A DNA stretch of 64,000 bases from Cyrtodaria siliqua (lineage: Eukaryota > Mollusca > Bivalvia > Adapedonta > Hiatellidae): assembly GCA_037043455.1 (NCBI GenBank), contig JAWPHD010010205.1, positions 32,104 to 96,103 on the forward strand, in the 5' to 3' direction. Each line of letters starts with the position of its first letter. The stretch's first letter is position 1. Shown here piece after piece: positions 35,080 to 44,626 of the stretch. The position numbers were made by a program, and so were the translations under genes. The notes beneath the pieces were generated by a model. The model ran no database searches. It had not been told where the DNA came from and saw only the letters and a list, made by a program, of their open reading frames with translations.

Positions 35080-35700
35080 GTATTACCAGAGTTATGGCCC
35101 ATTTTTTTGTCAAATTTTACGTTTTACAATGTTTTCAGTGGGGGCATCCGTGTCCCATGGACACATTTCTAGTTATGTTTAGCACCACCTCCGCAGTAGG
35201 GCATACATACAGATCATGGGAGCGACACTATGAAGGTGACCTAGGTTTTTAAGTGAAAATATCTCCTCCCACACTTGCATATCGTGCAAATCTTGACATC
35301 ATAGGTAAGTATCTTGTAAAATTTCGAAGACATCGGCTGAAACGTGTGGGTGGTGGTGTTGGGGGTGGAGGGGGTGAGATAGACACACAAGATATTTTCA
35401 CGTAAAATTTGACGGAAAATGTGCCATAACTCCAGTAATACTGAGTCGATGTTGATGCCGAAACGATATGCACATCTTGACACCATAGGTAAGCATCCTG
35501 TAAAGTTTCGACGCAATGGGTTAAAAAGTGTGGGAGGAGATAGTTTTACGTTTGACGAAAAAGGGGCCATAACTCCGGTAATACTGGATCGGTTTTAACG
35601 CCGAACCGATATGCACATCTAGACATCATAGGTAATCATCCTGTAAAGTTTCGTAGGAATCGATAAAAGTGTGGGAGGAGATAGACGCTATATGACCCCT
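35080..35700 (+). mobile_element. Dispersed element with ~140-185 bp internal repeats
   Basis: ACATCATAGGTAAGTATC, ACACCATAGGTAAGCATC and ACATCATAGGTAATCATC recur at about 35,297, 35,480 and 35,622, each followed by TGTAAAGTTTCG-like and GTGTGGGAGGAGATAG sequence, with ATAACTCCAGTAATACTG between them. The GGGGGCATCCGTGTCCCATG block at 35,140 is shared with 10.3 kb. Style matches anonymous mollusc repeats. Coding frames across it are not credible. Confidence 0.6.
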
Positions 35701-37590
35701 CACCATTCGGTGGTGGGGGCATAAACAGAAGTAAACAATAAGTGTAACCCGGATACCTGTTTGCATAAACCGTCACACCAACGCCCTCGTCAAAACGTAC
35801 CTGTAACACGGCAGCAAAAGGTAACCATCCACCTTTAGGCTTCGCTACGCAAGGCTTCCCCACCACCTGAATATCATTACAAAGTATCAAACCTCGGCTT
35901 TCTGTTCTCGAGGATAGCTAAACCTTGACATTTTCAACTTCAGTGATTTTTGACAAAAACAGCCAGTTTCGTCGAGCACAACTGTATAAGATTATACGGG
36001 AAACATTTACGTCATTATTTTTCATTTATGAATAACCGTGGCGGCATTTAAATTTTTTATGTTGATTTTAAATGATAGCCTGACTGAGTCATAGGAAATG
36101 AAACATGTTGTTAGAAGTTTAAAATTTAAAGAATGCTTGTCAACAACACTGAATGAAATAGAAAACAAATATTACACAATTAACTTAGTAAAAATAACAT
36201 CTTTGATGGGAAGCAGTAAAAACGATTCAACACATTATATTTGAATGGTGATTTTTAAACCCTTAAAGGGTGTACACCAGGATTTTCGTGGGGGTGTAGG
36301 GGTCTGATTTAAAAAAAAGACAAATAATGATAATTCCACCCATCATGAACGCGCATTTAAATGACACAAGTATTACAAGGAAATTCGTTCTGCATAGTAA
36401 AATGTTCTATCTTTTGTTACGCACCAGGGTTAATTTATGCATTTTACACCGACTGCATTAAAACATTACAATTAATTAAAATTTTATTCAGGAGCAACAC
36501 TGTGCTAACATATTATTTTGATGAATATGAACGTTATAAAATTTCAGATTCTTTTAGAAAAAGCCGCATGTACCTTTTATATATAATGAAAGTCAGTGCT
36601 TTCTTTTTGAATACGTTTAACTGGAAATACAAAACTAATATGCTTTCGATATCGCGCACTTTCATCCTTGAAATAACCTGAAAGACTTCATTTAAAGAGT
36701 GTTAACCACTTATTAGTTTACTACATTTAGTCTAGATCGTTTGCGACGCTTGCTTTTTTAAGGTTTGTATTTACAATCAAGCATCGAAGACGATTAAAAA
36801 TAATCTACATTGAGACAGTGAATTGAATTAAGAAGATTTCTTAATTCACTGACTGAGTTAAAAACTTTCGCGAGCAACTGCATTTTTAAAACCAACACAT
36901 CTTGGTAGGCGTGGCATTAGTGGTAAATAACGACAGGTAACTAACACGTGGCGTCTATGGCGACGCCGAGAGTTATGATTAACACTTCCACTTAATAACC
37001 TACGGATCGTGCGTTCCATCCCAGCCAAGACCGAATTTGGATTAATATTCTAAATATTTCTTACTTGACCAATCCAAGATTTAAAACTAAGGTCGATATC
37101 GGTAAATTGCTCAAATGCACACACGTGGGCGGGCGACTCTTGGGAGATGCGTTTTATTCATTGCAAAATTATTTACGCGCAGACATCTATAAGTGCACAC
37201 CACCCACCCAATACGACAGCCCACTCAGTATTCGAAATCATGCATGTTATGTCAGGTTAATTGAGTAGGTGACACATAACCAACCACCTAATGTTTGCTT
37301 TTGAATTCCAGCCTTGTTTGACTGTGGTATCATTAAAATGATTGATACGCAAACAGAAAAACATGTTTTTTGCTTGTACGGTATCAGTAAAAATGGTCTA
37401 CGCAGCAATTAATCGGGCAACGAAGGTAAACACGAACACTTAATGTATGACTGAGGAATGAATGGGGGTATATAAGTTTTTTGTATTGAAGAGGTATGAT
37501 CGTCCTAATACAAACAGAGGCAAAACTAATAACTTTAGCGGGTTTATTCTTTAAATCTATTGATCCCCAGGGACCATTTTCTGCATTGGA
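35701..37590. other. Mostly unrecognised sequence
   Basis: Contains the half micro-MITE at 36,263-36,310, and at 36,385-36,460 a stretch (TTCGTTCTGCATAGTAAAAT, GTTACGCACCAGGGTTAATT) shared with 59,790-59,860, so another dispersed repeat. An imperfect palindrome CAGTGAATTGAATTAAGAAG/ATTTCTTAATTCACTG sits at about 36,817-36,853. The 106-residue frame at 36,361 overlaps the dispersed repeat and is not supported. Confidence 0.5.
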
Positions 37591-37593
37591 GTA

Positions 37594-37975
37594 TAGGTTT
37601 ACCACCACTAATTACATGTAAACCTCCGAGGTGTATCGAATGTAGTTCCTATAATAAAAAGTAATCCCTCCTTTTTTATGGAAATGGGCATTATAAGTAG
37701 GGGAAAACTGCACATTTCTATTCGATTTTTGTGGTTGTATGTATAAGAAGCGTATTAATAGGTTTTACTGGATCACTGATGAACATTTTCGAAATTTCGA
37801 CTCTGTGCTTATACTTTGTGAGATATGAAAGCAGTCAACTTTCTTACATGTCTTGTGACCCCACCTTTTCTGGTGATTTTTCAAGTGGAAAATTAGTTTC
37901 TATATGAACGTTACACTGCCTTGAGTTGAATTTGCAGCATTGGTGTATATGGGGAAAACAATGAGTGGTTTCATA
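37594..37975 (-). mobile_element. Dispersed repeat, minus-strand copy
   Basis: The reverse complement matches 62,592-63,060 along its length, sharing GGTATGAAAC, TTTTCCACTTGAAAAATCAC-type, GAAATTTCGAAAATGTTCAT and GGAGGTTTACATGTAAT. An end hairpin GGTTTAC...GTAAACC is present in both copies. No protein recognised, class unknown. Confidence 0.65.
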
Positions 37976-38784
37976 CCTATAACCAGCAGGACCGTATCCG
38001 GAAGTATACAAAGATTACGGGAAATTAGTAATATTGGGGATATACAAGTCGTTGTCGTCCCTATATGCAACCTTCTTCCGAAGTGGACAGACATACGGGA
38101 TAAGTTTAATATCGTGTCAATTGTCAGTGACCACTGGCATGTGCCCTTGTAAGAAGTAACCATAACGAATAATATCATACCATCTAAAGTGAAAAATATA
38201 TTGACTTTGAAATAAAATAACCGTTTATTTTGTTTTTCATCTTATTTGTACTTGACTCCACGATCAGTTACACTTTCAGTTCGCCCGGAAAATAAAAATA
38301 GACATGTGAGTTTTGTCCGTCTTAAGCATTAGTGAAATTGAAAAATGACCTGAACGAAAATTAGTCAACCTATTAAAGTATTGCCCTTTTAAACTTTGTG
38401 TACCTGTACGTTTAAACTCTGTGTATTAACTGTTATTCTAATACTGAAGTTGCTTTAATACTGAACTTTAAATTACACGTAAATGTTAAACGTGTTTAAC
38501 CACAGTGGTCCATTTCAATGCATTTTATTTGTCTATTATATTTCACTCTAGTTCATGCATTCTATTTGTATTCTATTTTCTCCTCTCTTCTATTTTTTAT
38601 TTTTTTATTTTGTATATATATTATTTATCTTATTATTTGTTTTTTCATCTTAAAAAATGTATTTGAGTATGTGTATGTTATTTATATAGCCATCTTGTTA
38701 ATTATAATTTTGACGGAAAGGGCCTTTACATATGTTGGAAGAACGTGAGGCACAACACGTTTGCTTGTGTATAAACGAAGGCCT
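37976..38784. other. Unrecognised sequence
   Basis: An open frame at about 37,985-38,152 (ending CATGTGCCCTTGTAA) follows a possible splice acceptor ATAACCAGCAG, but no homology is recognised. 38,515-38,690 is T-rich. Confidence 0.4.
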
Positions 38785-38799
38785 AAACATATGTTTCAA

Positions 38800-39195
38800 G
38801 TAAAGTAATGCAGTCACAAAACAGGGTGATACAGTTATATGTTACATTTAATACGATACATCATTTGGTCTATGATAGTACAAACTTACAAACCTACAAA
38901 AGTAGATACAAAAGTCGAACAGGAAATGTAGCATTCAAGGACCACAGTCAACCACAAACACTCAAAGATGAATAAAAGGCAAGATATGACATCACAAACA
39001 TAAAAGGGTTGACAACAGGGCTACCGCCATGGAACGGCCAATGGGATAAATGACGCTGTGGTTTAAACCAAGTTTTAGGGTACACCAAGCCTCACTCTTA
39101 CCCTATTGTCATCCCCATAAAGCGGGAAATGAACACAAAGTTATCCCCGCCAGGTTATAATCTCTAACAAACAAGACAGCATTTATAGGCAATAT
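38800..39195 (+). mobile_element. Dispersed element, fullest copy in the window
   Basis: Contains ACCTACAAAAGTAGATACAA, AGCATTCAAGGACCACAGTC, AACATAAAAGGGTTGACAAC, GGTTTAAACCAAGTTTTAGG and TAACAAACAAGACAGCATTT. Fragments at 14.4 (inverted), 17.3 (inverted), 27.6 and 30.5 kb define a family. No protein recognised. Confidence 0.6.
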
Positions 39196-39196
39196 A

Positions 39197-39600
39197 AGTA
39201 TGAATTGAATTGGGTTTTAAGGCGCACCAACACATGAAAGGTTATATGGCGCCTAACAGGCATGAACATGCCAGGCTCATCCTCCATGTACATCGAGATA
39301 AAATATGGAGAATGGGCCTAGGACCTTCTCACCCTGAACTGCAGAGTTGCTGCAAATTCTATTGTAGACACTCCATTTACGCTGGTGCCACGTTTATTGT
39401 TTTTCTGCCACTGCTCTTAGTGATGTGAGCGAGATGGCACCTGAAACAATGCAGGGGTCATGATGAAGACCTTTAATGAGCATGAACAACAAATGACAAA
39501 ATGAATATGAATGGGGGGGTCCTACCCCTCTGCATGTGACGATATGTTTGCAGTGGTGATATTCTACCCCGGCAACCACACGGGGAATATAAGTATGACA
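39197..39600 (-). mobile_element. LINE/SINE 3'-end module (second subtype)
   Basis: On the minus strand it ends GGCGCCATATAACC...GTTGGTGCGCCTTAAAAC then CCAATTCAATTC, i.e. a GGCGC-based stem-loop and an ATTCA-type tail. The ~380 bp upstream matches 59,084-59,470. It shares only the terminal stem-loop with the 9.5/17.1/20.7 kb subtype. Confidence 0.65.
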
Positions 39601-39603
39601 CAT

Positions 39604-39880
39604 AAATGATCATGTATATATGAAAGCCACAAAACAAGTACTCATTGACTTGGCAGAAGCCAGAGCAACAAGAGAACAAGCCGTTAAGAGTACAAGACAA
39701 GATTTAAGATAAACATCAAACGCTGCCGTAATTTGAGGATTTAGGTAGACGTCCTCATAGGGTCCACATCTGTCTGGTCTTGCACAATCAAAGAGGAAAG
39801 CATAGTGGTGAACTGTAAATGGGTCAAGCACTAAGCATGCAGTGTGTTGCAAAATGACAGGGTCATAACCTCTTTTGATA
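39604..39880 (-). other. Open segment of unknown origin in copy A
   Basis: From a possible acceptor TTATTAAACCCAG the minus strand stays open for about 90 codons to a TGA, including CARPDRCGPYEDVYLNPQ. No ATG starts it, so it is not a stand-alone gene. Copy A' keeps the frame with only a few changes (Ile to Met, Leu to Pro, one silent). It could be a captured exon or a piece of the neighbouring element. I do not recognise the protein. Confidence 0.25.
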
Positions 39881-40114
39881 AACTGGGTTTAATAAAGATT
39901 GTATGAAAGTGATTATGACCAAGGATCTTACGAAGTTTGAAAATCATATCACCATATATAAGTCAGCCATTTATAAATACAGAAGTTAATGACAAATATG
40001 CATATTAGTATTGAATATTACGATAAAATGCAGTTTCATTCATAGTATGTAAAACAACGAAATATGGATCGCATGTCGTCATATGTTGAAGTGAATGAGG
40101 CTGAGGTATAGTTG

Positions 40115-40325
40115 ATGGCTGAATGTTGTTTTACGTCATTTTCAGCCCATTTTTAGGCTACACATGTCCGTCGATTTTTATGACGGAGACAGATCATCCT
40201 CTTTTTTCTGCGTAGAACCAGTACTATATACCTCCCACCATCCGTAAGTATTGACTTCAATACACTTTCTCACTTACAACTCTATCTCCTAGTAGGATTC
40301 GAACCCGCAGCGACCGAGGCTGAGG
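40115..40325 (-). mobile_element. tRNA-headed SINE, 5'-shortened copy in A
   Basis: On the minus strand CGGGTTCGAATCC (B-box), TTGTAAGTGAGAAAGTG, GGATGGTGGGAGGTATATAG, CTGGTTCTACGCAG, and tail GACGTAAAACAACATTCAG. The A-box half of the head is missing. Same family as 24,216-24,438. The tail resembles the GCCGTTAAACAACATTCA end of the LINE/SINE 3' module. Confidence 0.75.
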
Positions 40326-41005
40326 TAATCAACATGTATTTGTCAATAGTTTTATTCATAAACATTTTGTATATATGTTTAACTATTGTTTACTGTTGTT
40401 AGATGTGTCAATCGTTCTTTCACGCGAAATATGTGTCGACGTGTCATAAACAGCATCCATAGACATATATTTTACGTTCTAACTTACCCGCGACATTTTG
40501 TTTTATTATCGTCATAAAATACAACACTTCGATAAATTTTAAAACCTGCTGAAACTTGCGAAATAACATTTTATTGGCTATAAAACAGCTGATTTAAAGT
40601 TACTTTGAAAATTGGCCAATTACAGTGTCGTAAAAGGGTTGATTACGCTTGAAATTAACGTTTAAGACATTAAATTAGAGGATTAAAACTGAAAAAAATA
40701 TCATGGAATTTCGTACACGTTTTGCAAGTTTTCAATATTAATCATCAGGAAGTTTAGTTTTTCTCCATTTTCGCTCGAATCGTTTTAAAAACCAGACATG
40801 TATTAGCGATGTATCTAGTCTCGTTAATAGCGACACAGCCAAGCCATGTTATTGAGAGTCCTGAACAAAATGAATAAGGGTGAAACAATTATCAAAATAG
40901 GATGATAGACAAAGGAGTTATGAACATCTGAAGGTTCTGTTGAAACGGATATGGAAGCCGCCATTTTGAAAACTATGACATCTAAGTTCTAAATCACCAT
41001 ATATG

Positions 41006-41955
41006 ATGACGTATTGTTATGGCACACACTCACATGCAGGCCAGTAGCTACGCTGAGTCCTAGGACGTATTGTTATGGCACACACTCACATGCAGGCCAG
41101 TAGCTACGCTGAGTCCTTGTACGTATTGTTATGGCACACACTCACATGTAGGCCGGTAGCTACGCTGAGTCCTAGTACGTATTGTTATGGCACACACTCG
41201 CATGCAGGCCAGTAGCTACGCTGAATCCAAGGACGTATTGTTATGGCACACACTCACATGCAGGCCGGTAGCTACACTGAGTCCTAGTACGTATTGTTAT
41301 GGCACACACTCACATGCAGGCCAGTAGCTACGCTGAGTCCTAGTACATATTGTTATGGCACACACTCGCATGCAGGCCAGTAGCAACACTGAGTCCTAGG
41401 ACGTATTGTTATGGCACACACTCACATGCAGGCCAGTAGCTACGCTGAGTCCTAGGACGTATTGTTATGGCACACACTCACATGCAGGCCAGTAGCTACA
41501 CTGAGTCCTACGACGTATTGTTATGGCACACACACACATGCGGACCAGTAGCTACGCTGTCCTAGGACGAATGGACCCACTGCTTGTTATGGCATACACT
41601 CACACGCAGGCCAGTAGCTAAGCTGATTCCTAGGACGTATTGTTATGGCACACATTCACATGCAGGCCAGTAGCTACGCTGAGTCCTAGGACGAATAGAC
41701 CCATTGCTTGTTATGGCACACACTCACATGCAGGCCAGTAGCTACGCTGAGTCCTAGGACGTATTGTTATGGCACACACTCACATGCAGGCCAATAGCTA
41801 TGCTGAGTCCTAGGACGCATTGTTATGGCACACTCTCACATCCAGGCCAGCAGCTACACTGAGTCCTAGGACGTATTCTTATGGCACACACTCACATGCA
41901 GGTCGGTAACTACGCTGAGTCCTAGGACGTATAGACCAACTGCTTGTTATGGCAC
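41006..41955. repeat. 56 bp satellite, small block (about 17 units)
   Basis: The unit reads ACGTATTGTTATGGCACACA then CTCACATGCAGGCCAGTAGC then TACGCTGAGTCCTAGG. Three units near 41,570, 41,693 and 41,930 are about 12 bp longer (GACCCACTGCTTGTTATGG in place of TATTGTTATGG). Flanked directly by copies A and A'. Confidence 0.96.
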
Positions 41956-44193
41956 AAACATATGTTTCAAGTAAAGTAATGCATTCACAAAACAGGGTGA
42001 TACAGTTATATGTTACATTTAATACGATACCTCATTTGGTCTATGATAGTACAAACTTACAAACCTACAAAAGTAGATACAAAAGTCGAACAGGAAATGT
42101 AGCATTCAAGGACCACAGTCAACCACAAACACTCAAAGATGAATAAAAGGCAAGATATGACATCACAAACATAAAATGGTTGACAATAGGGCTACCGCCT
42201 TGGAACGGCCAGTGGGATAAATGACGCTGTGGTTTAAACCAAGTTTTAGGGTACACCAAGCCTCACTCTTACCCTATTGTCATCCCCATAAAGCGGGCAA
42301 TGAACATAAAGTTATCCCCGCCAGGTTATAATCTCTAACAAACAAGACAGCATTTATAGGCAATATAAGTATGAATTGAATTGGGTTTTAAGGCGCACCA
42401 ACACAGGAAAGGTTATATGGCGCCTAACAGGCATGAACATGCCAGGCTCATCCTCCATGTACATCGAGATAAAATATGGAGAATGGGTTTAGGACCTTCC
42501 CACCCTGAACTGCAGAGTTGCTGCAAATTCTATTGTAGACACTCCATTTACGCTGGTGCCACGTTTATTGTTTTTCTGCCACTGCTCTTAGTGATGTGAG
42601 CGAGATGGCACCTAAAACAATGCAGGGGTCATGATGAAGACCTTTAATGAGCATGAACAACAAATGACAAAATGAATATGAATGGGGGGTCCTACCCCTC
42701 TGCATATGACGATATGTTTGCAGTGGTGGTATTCTACCCCGGCAATCACACGGAGAATGTAAGTATGACACATAAATGAACATGTATATATGAATACAAA
42801 AAAGGCATAGAAAGCCACAAATCAAGTACTCATTGACTTGGCAGAAGCCAGAGCAACAAGAGAACATGCCGTTAAGGGTACAAGACAAGATTTAAGATAA
42901 ACATCAAACGCTGCCGTCATTTGAGGATTTAGGTAGACGTCCTCATAGGGTCCACATCTGTCTGGTCTTGCACAATCAAAGAGGAAAGCATAGTGGTGAA
43001 CTGTAAATGGGTCAAGCACTAAGCATGCAGTGTGTTGCAAAATGACAGGGTCATAACCTCTTTTGATAAACTGGGTTTAATAAAGATTGTATGAAAGTGA
43101 TTATGATCAAGGATCTTACGAAGTTTGAAAATCATATCACCATATATAAGTCAGCCATTTATAAATACAGAAGTTAATGACAAATAAGCATATTAGTATT
43201 GAATATTACGATAAAATGCTGTTTCATTCATAGTATGTAAAACAACGAAATATGGATCGCATGTCGTCATATGTTGAAGTGAATGAGGCTGAGATATAGT
43301 TGATGGCTGAATGTTGTTTTACGTCATTTTCAGCCCATTTTTAGGCTACACATGTCCGTCGATTTTTATGACGGAGACAGATCATCCTCTTTTTTCTGCG
43401 TAGAACCAGTACTATATACCTCCCACCATCCGTAAGTATTGACTTCAATACACTTTCTCACTTACAACTCTATCTCCTAGTAGGATTCGAACCCGCAGCG
43501 ACCGAGGCTGAGGTAATCAACATGTATTTGTCAATAGTTTTATTCATAAACATTTTGTATATATGTTTAACTATTGTTTACTGTTGTTAGATGTGTCAAT
43601 CGTTCTTTCACGCGAAATATGTGTCGACGTGTCATAAACAGCATCCATAGACATATATTTTACGTTCTAACTTACCCGCGACATTTTGTTTTATTATCGT
43701 CATAAAATACAACACTTCGATAAATTTTAAAACCTGCTGAAACTTGCGAAATAACATTTTATTGGCTATAAAACAGCTGATTTAAAGTTACTTTGAAAAT
43801 TGGCCAATTACAGTGTCGTAAAAGGGTTGATTACGCTTGAAATTAACGTTTAAGACATTAAATTAGAGGATTAAAACTGAAAAAAATATCATGGAATTTC
43901 GTACACGTTTTGCAAGTTTTCAATATTAATCATCAGGAAGTTTAGTTTTTCTCCATTTTCGCACGAATCGTTTTAAAAACCAGACATGTATTAGCGATGT
44001 ATCTAGTCTCGTTAATAGCGACACAGCCAAGCCATGTTATTGAGAGTCCTGAACAAAATGAATAAGGGTGAAACAATTATCAAAATAGGATGATAAACAA
44101 AGGAGTTATGAACATCTGAAGGTTCTGTTGAAACGGATATGGAAGCCGCCATTTTGAAAACTATGACATCTAAGTTCTAAATCACCATATATG
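41956..44193 (+). repeat. 2.2 kb duplicated block, copy A'
   Basis: Shares all modules of copy A in order, including the LINE/SINE 3' module (42,371-42,775) and tRNA-headed SINE (43,290-43,500). The offset rises from 3,171 at the start to 3,188 at the end. This is explained by an 18 bp insertion near 42,795 (ATACAAAAAAGGCATAG region), which the 30.7 kb relative does not resolve, and one G fewer near 42,685. Identity looks very high by eye, so the duplication is recent. Confidence 0.95.
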
Positions 44194-44490
44194 GAATATT
44201 TATAAATATAGAAATGATAGCAACTGTATGAAAAATATGTATACTTAAGGGTAATAATGCTTTATATGACTAGCAAAGAAGTTTGCATTTATTTGCAGTG
44301 ATTTTCCTTGCTTTAAATGATATTTATCAATATTCCATATATGGTAATTTGGAACTATGACGTCATTGCGGCTCCCATATCCGTTTTAGAACAACTTTCA
44401 GATGGTCTTCTTTTTTTCTTTTTTTTATCTTCCGATTTTGATAATTCTTTCATATTTTCGGAAGCTGTTCAGAACTCTCAGTAACAGCAC
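44030..44490. mobile_element. Fold-back element with ~170 bp imperfect arms
   Basis: The left arm (about 44,035-44,210: GAGAGTCCTGAAC, CAATTATCAAAATAGGA, AACATCTGAAGGTTCTG, AACGGATATGGAAGCCGC, CACCATATATGGAATATT) is mirrored by the right arm (about 44,315-44,485: AATATTCCATATATGG, GCGGCTCCCATATCCGTT, CTTTCAGATGGT, TTTTGATAATTCTTTC, CAGAACTCTC). The centre is about 100 bp. Copy A contains only the left arm. Confidence 0.8.
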
Positions 44491-44626
44491 CCAATTCAGG
44501 AAGCATCCATCGGTTCTACCGGTATTATTGTTTGTGTAGTCGAAGACGCGTTTCATGAATCAAAACTCGAGCAATTTTCCCGGTGTTACCAAGGCATGTG
44601 CGCATAGTCCTATATATACATATATA
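44491..44626. other. Junction sequence before the large satellite
   Basis: Unrecognised 135 bp, ending in a short TATATATACATATATA run before the first satellite unit. Confidence 0.5.

Larger units (their letters stand above)
38785..41005 (+). repeat. 2.2 kb duplicated block, copy A
   Basis: Nearly identical to 41,956-44,193. In order: dispersed element (38,800-39,195), LINE/SINE 3'-end module (39,197-39,600), an open segment on the minus strand (39,604-39,880), a tRNA-headed SINE (40,115-40,325, minus), and half of a fold-back element up to CACCATATATG at 41,005. The 56 bp satellite begins immediately after, at GACGTATTG. Confidence 0.95.

Noticed and set aside
39610..39852. Start of a complete 80-residue gene at 39,852
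   Set aside because: The first codon of that frame is TTG, not ATG. The frame continues upstream to an acceptor-like site, so it is not a stand-alone gene.
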